A DNA stretch of 7,436 nt from Chthoniobacterales bacterium (GCA_021733705.1 JAIPKF010000067.1:1-7436); one strand, 5' to 3'; numbered from the stretch's first letter, positions 1-6,820 are shown. A program made the numbers and translations. The notes: generated by a model from the letters alone, not told the origin.

Positions 1-1141
1 ACGATGGACCCATGTTTCTGAGAGAGTTAAATGTTTGTTCATTGAGAGCCTTCGCCATGGGTTCAATCTTACTATCAGTTAACAGTGATTTAGCAAACCA
101 TCCCGGTTGGATATTTACAAGAACAGTAAGAAGCACCTCATTTTCGGATACTTTTCTTATTACATAGTTAATAGTAGCAGCTGCTAAAAAAGCACTAGAT
201 TTAGAAAGCTCAGAATTAATGGAATAGACATCTTGACTGACTTTTAAAATCTTATATTCCAAATTAAACTGAACCAACGAGCGTCTTTTTTGGTAAAATT
301 CACAAGATACTTTTTTTGTTTTTGGAGCCTTGAATTCAACAATTTTACCAACTACCAATCCATTATTTTTTTGCTGAGTTTTTGGAGTCCAGAGCTCTAA
401 AAGTATATCTATTATTGGGCACTGAGTCTTAATAATTTGAGATATCTTATAGGTCGATAGAGTTTGTGATGGAATCGGTTCGATTTTTTGTACAACAGTC
501 TCTCCTCTCAAAAGATTATTTTTCTGCTCCTCGGTTAAAGTGCTTAGATGGAGATCACTTTTCAAATATTCTAATAAAATCGTGTCCCTACGATGAGGAA
601 TGATTGACGGGTCACTTTGTATTTTTTCCACAGTTTCATTATCTTGAAACTTCTCCTCTTCTGGAGTCATACTGACTGCTAGATGATGTGTTATTGAAGA
701 ATCTGTTTCATTACTAAAAGTAGTTGAAGCTTGCTGAGTATTGTTAGGTGCCTGTTGTTCAATGATAGTCTGGGGTCTTGCAATTTGCTGATTCTTATTT
801 TCAAATAAATTTGCCTCTTTATTTTCTGAATCATGAACTTGCTGAATGTTAACTGATGAACTATCTCCTTTGGTATTAGTTGCATCAGTAACATGTGCTT
901 CAATTGGATTTTCCGCAGTCGAGGAACGAAAATAATTTACAAATGAAGATATTGATGCATAAAGAGATCCAATAACATATACGATTGAATCGTATATTTT
1001 CCTAATAAGCCAGTTACCGTTTGAACTAAAGTCTCTTTCAATTTTTGTTCCAAAAAATCTTATTGGTCTATCACCCGTTAGCGCTTCTTTGACATTTAGA
1101 GATCTCTCTCTAGTCACTTTAGAAGAATTTTCTACTTCCAT
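1..1141 (-). CDS. Partial hypothetical protein with a C-terminal START-like (helix-grip) domain
   Basis: An uninterrupted minus-strand frame starts at the ATG at 1141 and is still open at base 1, giving 380 codons with no stop; the C-terminus is outside the window. Residues 1-45 are charged. Residues 48-70 are a hydrophobic or amphipathic stretch that could touch a membrane. Residues 75-180 are a Ser/Asn/Gln/Glu-rich, probably disordered linker. From about 188 a folded domain follows: beta strands around 261-271, 275-290, 291-313 and 318-345, then an amphipathic helix starting at PGWFAKSLL (346-354) and running to about 377. This strand-strand-strand-strand-helix ending is typical of START/SRPBCC folds and recalls VASt domains of eukaryotic sterol transporters; that match is from memory and is an inference. 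No Shine-Dalgarno precedes the ATG, but a TATAAA box lies just before it. It is 43 bases behind the membrane protein gene on the same strand. It is clearly richer in A+T than its neighbours (55 G+C in three hand-counted 60-base samples). Confidence 0.78.
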   Translation of the reverse strand, partial: MEVENSSKVTRERSLNVKEALTGDRPIRFFGTKIERDFSSNGNWLIRKIYDSIVYVIGSLYASISSFVNYFRSSTAENPIEAHVTDATNTKGDSSSVNIQQVHDSENKEANLFENKNQQIARPQTIIEQQAPNNTQQASTTFSNETDSSITHHLAVSMTPEEEKFQDNETVEKIQSDPSIIPHRRDTILLEYLKSDLHLSTLTEEQKNNLLRGETVVQKIEPIPSQTLSTYKISQIIKTQCPIIDILLELWTPKTQQKNNGLVVGKIVEFKAPKTKKVSCEFYQKRRSLVQFNLEYKILKVSQDVYSINSELSKSSAFLAAATINYVIRKVSENEVLLTVLVNIQPGWFAKSLLTDSKIEPMAKALNEQTFNSLRNMGPS

Positions 1142-1184
1142 TAAATTTTTATAGTCTGAGTTGAAAAAACATTCCTGAATTTTA

Positions 1185-1616
1185 CTAACTCATGATCTGC
1201 ACCACCGCTCCCACAATCACTCCGTAAAGCATGTGAGCTAGAAGTTGGGAGAATCCGGTCATGGGCCCTCTGGAGTGGTAGTAGGCTATTGGATGATGTT
1301 CCATAATCATGATGGAGACGAGTAACATCACCACGACTCCATGGAGTGTTCCCATGAGTAAGCCTGTTAAAGCATTAAAGGGGATATGTGAGAGAGTAAG
1401 GATAAAATAATAAACGTAAGCAAATAGGATTCCTGAGAGAAAATGAAAGATGAGTCCGGGGAGAAAAGCATGATGGACTTTTCGTGTGAGGAGTGTTCCA
1501 ACGGCTCGTATGACATCAACCTGTCCAAAGCCTAACCATTTTGGTAATAACAATGAAAATGTCATGATTGCGGTTCCAAGAAGACCGCCCAAGAGTGGTG
1601 GTTGCCAGTTATTCAT
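1185..1616 (-). CDS. Small four-helix membrane protein, histidine-rich (DUF6789-like)
   Basis: This 143-residue protein has four predicted transmembrane helices, at about 7-27, 52-75, 82-105 and 121-142. It has nine histidines. Three sit inside helices (H58, H92, H128, one each in helices 2, 3 and 4), and the others cluster near helix ends (H48-H49, H77, H107-H108, H114). The layout of a His in helix 2, glycine-rich helix 3 and a final H-x-x-YG helix resembles small inner-membrane proteins of the DUF6789 type, but I am not certain of the family. It lies 68 bases behind feoB on the same strand, so it may be co-transcribed with the iron uptake genes. A weak promoter (TTGGAC, 17 bases, TACTCT) and a perfect 10-base palindrome (TGAAATTTCA, 1630-1639) lie in that gap, so separate transcription is possible. 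No clear ribosome binding site is present. A role in metal or haem handling is inferred only from the histidines and the location. Confidence 0.75.
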   Translation of the reverse strand: MNNWQPPLLGGLLGTAIMTFSLLLPKWLGFGQVDVIRAVGTLLTRKVHHAFLPGLIFHFLSGILFAYVYYFILTLSHIPFNALTGLLMGTLHGVVVMLLVSIMIMEHHPIAYYHSRGPMTGFSQLLAHMLYGVIVGAVVQIMS

Positions 1617-1684
1617 CTAACAAGAGTAGTGAAATTTCAATCATTGTCCAAGGCGTTTTTGGAGTTCTTACCTAATAGCATCAC

Positions 1685-3889
1685 TTACATCAATCCAAAT
1701 AATTTTCCTCCTTGGTAGACCAGCAGAGAGGCTAAATAAGCAGCTCCTGTCATATAAAAAAATTGAAAAAGAGGCCAACGTAGGCTGTTCGTTTCTCTGC
1801 GGACAACTGCTAAGGTGCTGATGCATTGCATCGAGAGAACAAAGAAAACAAGAATCGAGAGGCAGGTAAGAGGAGTATAGACGAGCGTTCCATCAGGATG
1901 GGTTTCATGAATGAGGGTTGTGCTAAGTGAAGAGGGATTCTCTTCATCGCTCTCCACATGATAAATAATTGCCAAGGTGCTAATGAAGACTTCTCGAGCT
2001 GCTTGAGCAGCTACTAGGCCGATACCAATTTTCCAATCAAATCCAAGTGGAGCAATCACTGGTTCTATCCAATGTCCAAAATGGCCTGCATAGCTATATT
2101 CAAGTTGAGTTGCTTTGTCAGATTTTACAGATGTTATTGCTACTTGTGGAGATGTGTTCGAATTCCGCACATGAGAAGATGGGTTCTTAGGAAAGCTAAC
2201 TAAAAACCAGAGTATTACGGAAATGCCTAGAATAACTGTTCCTGCACGTTTTAAAAATATTCTAGCACGCTGGATCATTTGTAAAAGGACATGCTTGAGT
2301 GCCGGAATGCGGTAGGGAGGAAGCTCCATTAAGAAAACAGGGGTCTCTCCGTGAAGAATTGTTTTTTTGAAAAGCCAGGCAAAACCAAGTGCTGTAACTG
2401 TTCCAAAAAGATAGAGTCCCATCATAATGGCTCCTTGAATCCAGATAGAAACAGTCCCTTTTGGAAAGAGAGCTGCGATCATCAGTGCATAGACAGGAAG
2501 TCGTGCCGAACAGCTCATGAGTGGGGCTACGAGGATGGTGACGAGACGATCCTTAGCATTTTCAATAGTACGTGTTGCCATAATTCCAGGGATGGCACAG
2601 GCATAGGAACTCAAGAGTGGAATGAACGATTTTCCATGTAATCCCACCTTACTCATCACCCTGTCCATGAGAAAAGCAGCACGCGCCATATAGCCTGTAT
2701 CCTCGAGTAGCCCGATAAAAAAGAAGAGAACCAAAATTTGTGGCAAAAAAGTAACGACTCCACCGATGCCAGCAATAATTCCATCAGAAATGAGATCTCG
2801 TAAATCACCTTGTGGCATGATTTCTCTGACACAATTTCCTAAGAATCCAAAGGTTGTTTCGATCCATGACATCGGGTAGGCAGCAACGACAAATATAGAA
2901 ATAAACATGAGTCCCATGATCCCAAGAAATCCAAACCATCCCCAAAAAGGATGTGTTAAAATTTCATCTAAATGATGTGTCATAGCATCACCTGCAATAC
3001 TGCTTTTTCCTTGGGCTGCTTGGCACAATTCGGTAATGCGGTCGTACCTTGCAGAGACAAGGGCCTCTCTCCACAAGGGTAATTCACGATCAAGCATGGA
3101 TCGTTGGGCCAGTGCAATACCGAGTGCAGAACCCGCTTTCATTTCTTTTGATAAAGATTCTATTTCAGCATCTGGAGAGGCTAAGAGAAGGAGAGACTTC
3201 ATACGTACCAGAGGATCACGTTGAGATGTTTTTTCCCCTGCATGAGCCCAAATAGCCGAAACACCATCTATAGCGCGCATCCAAGGAGAGGGAAGTTTTT
3301 GTGCCCAGGAACTACGAGTGATTTCTGCACGGCTTAGTGCAAGCTTGAGAGAAAGTAATGTTTCTCGATGATTGGCCTGACAGGCAATCACTGGAACATC
3401 TAATTCCTCTGAAAGTTTGAGAACATCGATTGCGATTCCTTGAGCCTTAGCAAGGTCTATCATATTTAACGCAATAATCGTGGGAAGTCCAAGTTCTAGA
3501 ACCTGGGTAATAAAATAGAGGTTGCGCTCCAAATGGGATGCATCGATCACACAGAGAATTCGGTCGGGTCGAGGTGTATCACTGCGCAATCCTAGTAGAA
3601 CATCGCGTGTCACGCACTCATCTGGGGCATGCGAATTTAAACTATAACTTCCGGGGAGATCGAGGAGTTCAATTTTTTCACCATGCTGGCCAATAAATTG
3701 TCCCGATTTTTTTTCTACCGTGACTCCAGGATAGTTGCCAACTTTTTGTCTTAATCCGGTCAAGGCATTAAACAAGGTTGTCTTCCCACAATTGGGATTA
3801 CCGACAACTGCATAACATTTAACATCTTTCTCAGGGTGCATCTCTAAAAATTCTTTTTTGCTTGAGGATAGAATTTGGCTCTCTTTCAA
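1685..3889 (-). CDS. feoB: Ferrous iron transport protein B (Fe2+ permease with GTPase domain)
   Basis: FeoB takes up Fe2+ across the inner membrane using a cytoplasmic G domain. At 734 residues it has the usual length. The G motifs are G1 GNPNCGKT at 30-37, the G2 region GNYPGVT at 51-57, G3 DLPG at 77-80, G4 NMID at 142-145 and a likely G5 at CQAN 170-173. A helical GDI-like spacer covers about 180-305. The membrane part runs from about 318 to the end. It contains Gate 1 (SYACAIPGIMATRT, with C431), Gate 2 (PLMSCSARLPVY, with C460) and the late motif MQCISTLAVVRRET (687-700). The gate cysteines implicated in iron passage are present. The start taken is TTG at 3889, which overlaps the feoA stop as TTGA and so suggests translational coupling; an ATG at 3841 (residue 17) is a possible alternative that leaves the G domain intact. 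It ends with TAA at 1685. The gate wording resembles the Planctomycete/Bacteroidete/Chlamydia type rather than E. coli. Confidence 0.97.
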   Translation of the reverse strand: MKESQILSSSKKEFLEMHPEKDVKCYAVVGNPNCGKTTLFNALTGLRQKVGNYPGVTVEKKSGQFIGQHGEKIELLDLPGSYSLNSHAPDECVTRDVLLGLRSDTPRPDRILCVIDASHLERNLYFITQVLELGLPTIIALNMIDLAKAQGIAIDVLKLSEELDVPVIACQANHRETLLSLKLALSRAEITRSSWAQKLPSPWMRAIDGVSAIWAHAGEKTSQRDPLVRMKSLLLLASPDAEIESLSKEMKAGSALGIALAQRSMLDRELPLWREALVSARYDRITELCQAAQGKSSIAGDAMTHHLDEILTHPFWGWFGFLGIMGLMFISIFVVAAYPMSWIETTFGFLGNCVREIMPQGDLRDLISDGIIAGIGGVVTFLPQILVLFFFIGLLEDTGYMARAAFLMDRVMSKVGLHGKSFIPLLSSYACAIPGIMATRTIENAKDRLVTILVAPLMSCSARLPVYALMIAALFPKGTVSIWIQGAIMMGLYLFGTVTALGFAWLFKKTILHGETPVFLMELPPYRIPALKHVLLQMIQRARIFLKRAGTVILGISVILWFLVSFPKNPSSHVRNSNTSPQVAITSVKSDKATQLEYSYAGHFGHWIEPVIAPLGFDWKIGIGLVAAQAAREVFISTLAIIYHVESDEENPSSLSTTLIHETHPDGTLVYTPLTCLSILVFFVLSMQCISTLAVVRRETNSLRWPLFQFFYMTGAAYLASLLVYQGGKLFGLM

Positions 3890-4122
3890 GCTTGAGTTCT
3901 TTTGACTAGAATCGATGCTGCTTCATTCTGGCGTAGGCTTAGGCTGTAACCACGCAATCTTATTTCAATGGGATCACCTAGCGGGGCACGACGCACAAAA
4001 ATAATAGTGGTGCCGGGCAAGAGTCCCATCTCACGTAGTCGATTGGCAATCTGTTCTTCCTTTGGTAATTCTAGAACAACGGCTTCTTCATTAGGTTGTA
4101 ACTCTGAGAGGGAGATATTCAT
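3886..4122 (-). CDS. feoA: Ferrous iron transport protein A (SH3-like)
   Basis: This 78-residue cytoplasmic protein is a complete single FeoA domain, an SH3-like beta barrel that supports FeoB. The family marks are visible: the opening SLSELQPNEEAVV, RLREMGLLPGTTI (28-40), and the closing part APLGDPIEIRLRGYSLSLR, where the loop and the final strands of the barrel lie. The ATG at 4122 shares its A with the TAA of the upstream FeoA-like gene (TAATG, 4120-4124), and the TGA at 3886-3888 overlaps the TTG start of feoB. All three genes are therefore packed for coupled translation, which fits equal production of partners of one transporter. No strong Shine-Dalgarno is seen, so re-initiation from the upstream gene is likely. 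Confidence 0.93.
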   Translation of the reverse strand: MNISLSELQPNEEAVVLELPKEEQIANRLREMGLLPGTTIIFVRRAPLGDPIEIRLRGYSLSLRQNEAASILVKRTQA

Positions 4123-4430
4123 TATTTTTTAGAAGATGTTGAAAGGCTCAAAGAAAAAGGTTGAACCCATATTTTCTGAGCTAATTTTCGACTTAAAGCT
4201 AGACGCGTTCCACACACATGACAAATCATTTGCCCCCCGCGACTCAACAAACGAATTTCTGCTTTTTCACAAAATCCCACTTCTCGTAGACGGCGGCACA
4301 CTTGTTCATTACCATCGAGTCGTACTACAGACAAAACAGAGCCTGCTTTAGCTTCTGATAAGGGAGTAAGGTTTGTGCTAGAACTCATGGAGAGCTTGAT
4401 CATAGAAGGAATAGAGGGTTCACGCAACAT
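4122..4430 (-). CDS. feoA: Second FeoA-domain protein, first gene of the feo operon
   Basis: The frame holds a second, divergent FeoA domain. Its marks are LTPLSEAKAGSVLSVVRL, then CRRLREVGFCEKAEI, then GTRLALSRKLAQKIWV; the middle part matches the RLREMGL region of the other FeoA. Two cysteines in ICHVCG, close to the barrel end, are absent from the second gene and could bind metal or be incidental. The frame is open back to a GTG at 4490 (122 residues). I prefer a shorter start because the 4490 start would put a consensus -35 of the tRNA promoter (TTGACA, 4481-4486) inside the gene and add sequence unlike FeoA. Candidates are ATG at 4430 (used here, 102 codons), 4403 and 4388; none has a convincing Shine-Dalgarno, so the start is uncertain while the stop (TAA, 4122-4124) is firm. 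Tandem FeoA genes before FeoB are known in other bacteria; the two may form a hetero-assembly or divide regulatory and structural roles. Confidence 0.85.
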   Translation of the reverse strand: MLREPSIPSMIKLSMSSSTNLTPLSEAKAGSVLSVVRLDGNEQVCRRLREVGFCEKAEIRLLSRGGQMICHVCGTRLALSRKLAQKIWVQPFSLSLSTSSKK

Positions 4431-4480
4431 TTCGTAATAGCATATCTTTACTAATAGTTCTAAAAAAGAGCAGCTCCTCC

Positions 4481-4508
4481 TTGACATCACTCGCTGCTAT
4501 TTTAGAGA
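4481..4508 (+). promoter_or_regulatory. Possible tRNA-Thr promoter
   Basis: A perfect consensus -35 TTGACA at 4481-4486 is followed after 16 bases by TAGAGA (4503-4508), a partial -10 match. The expected start is near 4515, about 23 bases before the tRNA. It faces away from the feo operon, so the two promoters overlap in a compact divergent region. Confidence 0.4.
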
Positions 4509-4525
4509 CTCAACAGTTCCATCAA
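4499..4525 (-). promoter_or_regulatory. Possible feo operon promoter
   Basis: On the minus strand TTGATG (4525-4520) is followed after 15 bases by TAAAAT (4504-4499), which would start transcription near 4492 and give a leader of about 60 bases to the preferred start at 4430. The spacer is short, so this is weak. I saw no clear Fur box (GATAATGATAATCATTATC-like) here. Confidence 0.25.
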
Positions 4526-4537
4526 TTTCGGGATGTT

Positions 4538-4609
4538 GCCGACGTAGCACAGTGGTAGTGCAGCTGATTCGTAATCAGCAGGTCAGGGGTTCGAATCCCC
4601 TCGTCGGCT
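4538..4609 (+). tRNA. tRNA-Thr (anticodon CGU)
   Basis: A complete 72-base cloverleaf can be drawn by hand. The acceptor stem GCCGACG pairs with CGTCGGC (4602-4608). The D arm is GCAC-AGTGGTA-GTGC. The anticodon stem GCTGA/TCAGC closes the loop TTCGTAA, whose anticodon CGT reads ACG (threonine). The variable loop is AGGTC, and the T arm is AGGGG-TTCGAAT-CCCCT. The discriminator base is T at 4609, and no CCA follows (CTCA instead), so the CCA end must be added by the nucleotidyltransferase. The start GCCGA and the anticodon loop resemble E. coli thrW. E. coli tRNA-Thr has A at the discriminator, so T is a difference. Confidence 0.97.
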
Positions 4610-4634
4610 CAGTAGCGAAACTTAAGGTCCATGT

Positions 4635-4642
4635 TATAAAAT
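4635..4642 (+). promoter_or_regulatory. -10-like box before gmd
   Basis: TATAAAAT lies 62 bases before the gmd ATG in the 94-base gap after the tRNA. No good -35 is found at the right distance, so gmd may instead be read through from the tRNA promoter. The gap shows no convincing terminator. Confidence 0.22.
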
Positions 4643-4703
4643 AGAAAAATTTTAAGATGAAGTTGTTTGCTGTAGCAGAAGAAAAGCGAAGAAAAAAAGT
4701 TTT

Positions 4704-5729
4704 ATGAAAAAAGCATTAATCACAGGTATTACAGGTCAAGATGGTTCCTATCTTGCAGAGTTGCTCTTAGAGAAGGGATACGAAGTTCACGGAGTGATTC
4801 GACGTGCTTCTACCTTTAATACTAGCAGAATCGATCACCTTTATCATGATCCTCATATCCATGGAACAAAATTATTTCTTCATTATGGTGATTTAGCTGA
4901 TTCGGTGCAGATGGTAAAATTACTTTATGATTTAAAACCTAATGAAATCTATAACCTCGGAGCTCAAAGTCATGTGCGAGTCTCTTTTGATATTCCAGAA
5001 TATACTGGTGATGTCACTGGGCTAAGTACTGTTCGTTTATTAGAGGCTATTCGTGAGGCAGGTATTGCTCAAAATGTTCGTTTTTACCAGGCCTCTTCCT
5101 CAGAGATGTTTGGCCAAGTACACGAGGTACCACAACGAGAAACAACCCCTTTTCACCCTCGCTCTCCTTATGGTTGTGCCAAGGTATTTGCTTATTGGCT
5201 TACAGTTAATTATCGCGAGGCCTACAATCTGCATGCATCCAATGGAATTCTTTTTAATCACGAGAGTCCTCGTCGTGGTGAAACTTTTGTAACACGAAAA
5301 ATCACACGTGCTGCCACTCGAATCAAACTCGGTCTTCAGAAAAAGCTGTTCTTAGGAAATCTTGATGCTCAGCGTGATTGGGGTTATGCCAAGGAATACG
5401 TTGAAGTGATGTGGTTAATGCTACAGCAAGATCAAGCTGATGATTACATCTGTGCAACGGGAGAAACCCACACTATCCGAGAATTTTGTCAGGAATGTTT
5501 TGGCCTTCTTGATCTTGATTGGGAAAAATATGTGGAACATGATGTGCGCTACGAACGTCCAAGTGAAGTCGAATTGCTCATCGGAGATCCTTCAAAATTA
5601 AAACGTCACATTGGTTGGGAGCCCAAAGTAAAATTCAAAGAGCTTGTAAAAATTATGACTGAGGCTGATTTAGAAATAGCCCGTCAGGAACTAGCTCATC
5701 AAGAGATTCTGGCTCAACTTAAAAAATAG
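4704..5729 (+). CDS. gmd: GDP-mannose 4,6-dehydratase
   Basis: Gmd converts GDP-D-mannose into GDP-4-keto-6-deoxy-D-mannose in the cytoplasm, the first step to GDP-L-fucose. At 341 residues it is a short-chain (extended) NADP-dependent dehydratase of the usual length. The Rossmann motif GITGQDG is at 8-14. The family stretch GVIRRAS follows at 30-36, and YGDLADS at 61-67. The active site lies around ASSSEMFG (130-137): S132, in place of the Thr of E. coli, and E134. Catalytic Y156 and K160 sit in SPYGCAK. The C-terminal half carries FNHESPRRGETFVTRKI (184-200) and RDWGYAKEYVE (224-234), both diagnostic. Numbering matches E. coli Gmd at Y156/K160, which supports the ATG at 4704. The bases before it are purine-rich but without a strong Shine-Dalgarno. 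It lies 114 bases before fcl, whose product uses its product. Confidence 0.97.
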   Translation: MKKALITGITGQDGSYLAELLLEKGYEVHGVIRRASTFNTSRIDHLYHDPHIHGTKLFLHYGDLADSVQMVKLLYDLKPNEIYNLGAQSHVRVSFDIPEYTGDVTGLSTVRLLEAIREAGIAQNVRFYQASSSEMFGQVHEVPQRETTPFHPRSPYGCAKVFAYWLTVNYREAYNLHASNGILFNHESPRRGETFVTRKITRAATRIKLGLQKKLFLGNLDAQRDWGYAKEYVEVMWLMLQQDQADDYICATGETHTIREFCQECFGLLDLDWEKYVEHDVRYERPSEVELLIGDPSKLKRHIGWEPKVKFKELVKIMTEADLEIARQELAHQEILAQLKK

Positions 5730-5754
5730 AAAATAACTCAGGTTCCCTCTTAAA

Positions 5755-5847
5755 ATGACTCTAAAAAAAATCTGTTGGGGTTATTCTCCGATAAATTGTG
5801 TGGTTATAGAAAATCATTCACAAAAGATAAATTCTTCTATTTTATGA
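5755..5847 (+). other. 30-codon open frame overlapping the fcl start
   Basis: ATG at 5755 opens 30 codons (starting MTLKKICWGYSP) and stops at TGA 5845-5847, so the stop and the fcl ATG overlap as ATGA (5844-5847). That is the pattern of a coupled upstream frame. It has no Shine-Dalgarno and no known relative that I recognise, and it includes a run of eight A (5763-5770). It may be chance. Confidence 0.25.
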
Positions 5848-6809
5848 ACACAATAAGCTTTCCTCACTCCTCTCGTATTTATGTTGCAGGTCACCGTGGA
5901 ATGGTTGGTTCTGCTCTCGTGCGAGCACTTGAAGCTCAAGGATACAAACAGCTCATTCTTCGTACGCGTCAAGAGCTAGATCTATGTGATGGGGGTGCTG
6001 TACGCTCTTTTTTCGAACGAGAAAAACCGGAAATCGTCCTCATTGCTGCAGCACGAGTTGGTGGAATTCATGCTAATGCGACCTATCCTGCAGAATTTCT
6101 TCATGAGAACCTTGCTAGTGCCCACAATCTGATTCATGAATCCTATTGTCATGATGTGAGACGACTTTTATTTTTAGGAAGTTCCTGTATTTATCCTCGG
6201 GAAGCCCCTCAGCCCATGAAAGAAGAGTGTTTGTTGACTTCTCCCTTGGAATCAACCAATGAAGCCTACGCAATTGCTAAAATTGCTGGCCTCAAGCTCT
6301 GTCAATTTTATCGCCAACAATATGGAGTGCTCTTTCACTCTGCCATGCCCACCAATCTCTACGGTCCTGGGGACAACTATCATTCTGAAAACTCTCATGT
6401 CCTTCCAGCACTCCTGCGGCGTTTTCATGAGGCACAAGAAAAGAATGCTTCCTCGGTCACCCTTTGGGGAACAGGCAGAAGCCGTCGCGAATTTCTGCAT
6501 GTTGACGATTTAGCGGAGGCTCTTGTTCTTCTCTTACATGTAGAAAATCCACCGGATTGGATCAATGTCGGAAGTGGAACTGATGTAACAATTCGTGAAC
6601 TTGCAGAGCTCATTGCTCAGGTTACTGGGTTTGAAGGGAGTTTAGAGTGGGATACCACTCGCCCGGATGGAACACCACGCAAGCTTATGGATAGTGGCAA
6701 GCTCATGTCCTTAGGCTGGCAGCCTAAGTTTGATCTCGAGTCAGGTATTAGAAATGCCTACGCTAATTTTTTGAGTTCTTCAAAGCAAGGAGACCTTAGG
6801 GTGACTTAA
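5844..6809 (+). CDS. fcl: GDP-L-fucose synthase (epimerase/reductase)
   Basis: Fcl (WcaG) epimerises and reduces the Gmd product to GDP-L-fucose with NADPH. From the ATG at 5844 it has 321 residues, the length of E. coli Fcl, which is the main reason for this start; the frame is open to a TTG at 5775, but the extra 23 residues are unlike the family. The Rossmann motif GHRGMVG is at 16-22. The catalytic region LGSSCIYP holds S113 and C115 (E. coli S107 and C109). YAIAK supplies Y142 and K146 (Y136, K140), and NSHVLPALLRRF holds H185 (H179). The substrate stretches MPTNLYGPGDNYH and RREFLHVDDLA are intact. It sits between gmd and rpiB, 11 bases before rpiB. No clear ribosome binding site precedes it. 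Use of the product in surface glycans is expected, but no transferase is in the window. Confidence 0.96.
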   Translation: MNTISFPHSSRIYVAGHRGMVGSALVRALEAQGYKQLILRTRQELDLCDGGAVRSFFEREKPEIVLIAAARVGGIHANATYPAEFLHENLASAHNLIHESYCHDVRRLLFLGSSCIYPREAPQPMKEECLLTSPLESTNEAYAIAKIAGLKLCQFYRQQYGVLFHSAMPTNLYGPGDNYHSENSHVLPALLRRFHEAQEKNASSVTLWGTGRSRREFLHVDDLAEALVLLLHVENPPDWINVGSGTDVTIRELAELIAQVTGFEGSLEWDTTRPDGTPRKLMDSGKLMSLGWQPKFDLESGIRNAYANFLSSSKQGDLRVT

Positions 6810-6820
6810 TTTTTCCATTA

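Noticed and set aside
691..903. A 70-codon minus-strand frame
   Set aside because: It is out of frame inside the 380-codon gene, which is open through the whole region.
2351..2641. A 96-codon plus-strand frame
   Set aside because: It lies antisense within feoB, whose protein is intact and family-like across this part; composition is not protein-like.
3036..3255. Two overlapping plus-strand frames
   Set aside because: Antisense to the feoB spacer domain; no family features and no ribosome binding site.
4136..4351. A 71-codon plus-strand frame
   Set aside because: Antisense to the first FeoA gene, which carries a recognisable domain there.
4476..4482. AAGGAGG on the minus strand as a Shine-Dalgarno for the first feoA
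   Set aside because: No start codon stands at a working distance; the first in-frame ATG downstream is 45 bases away.
4491..4537. Fur box controlling the feo operon
   Set aside because: No 19-base match or GATAAT repeats were found in the divergent region.
5053..5292. A 79-codon plus-strand frame inside gmd
   Set aside because: An out-of-frame shadow of gmd, whose catalytic residues are in this segment.
5775..5843. TTG-started 23-residue N-terminal extension of fcl
   Set aside because: The family begins just before the Rossmann motif, and the ATG at 5844 gives the same length as E. coli Fcl.
5730..5843. Terminator between gmd and fcl
   Set aside because: No GC-rich hairpin with a T run is visible; the only run is A8, on the coding strand.
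6252..6613. Several frames on both strands inside fcl
   Set aside because: All overlap intact fcl coding sequence and show no domain.
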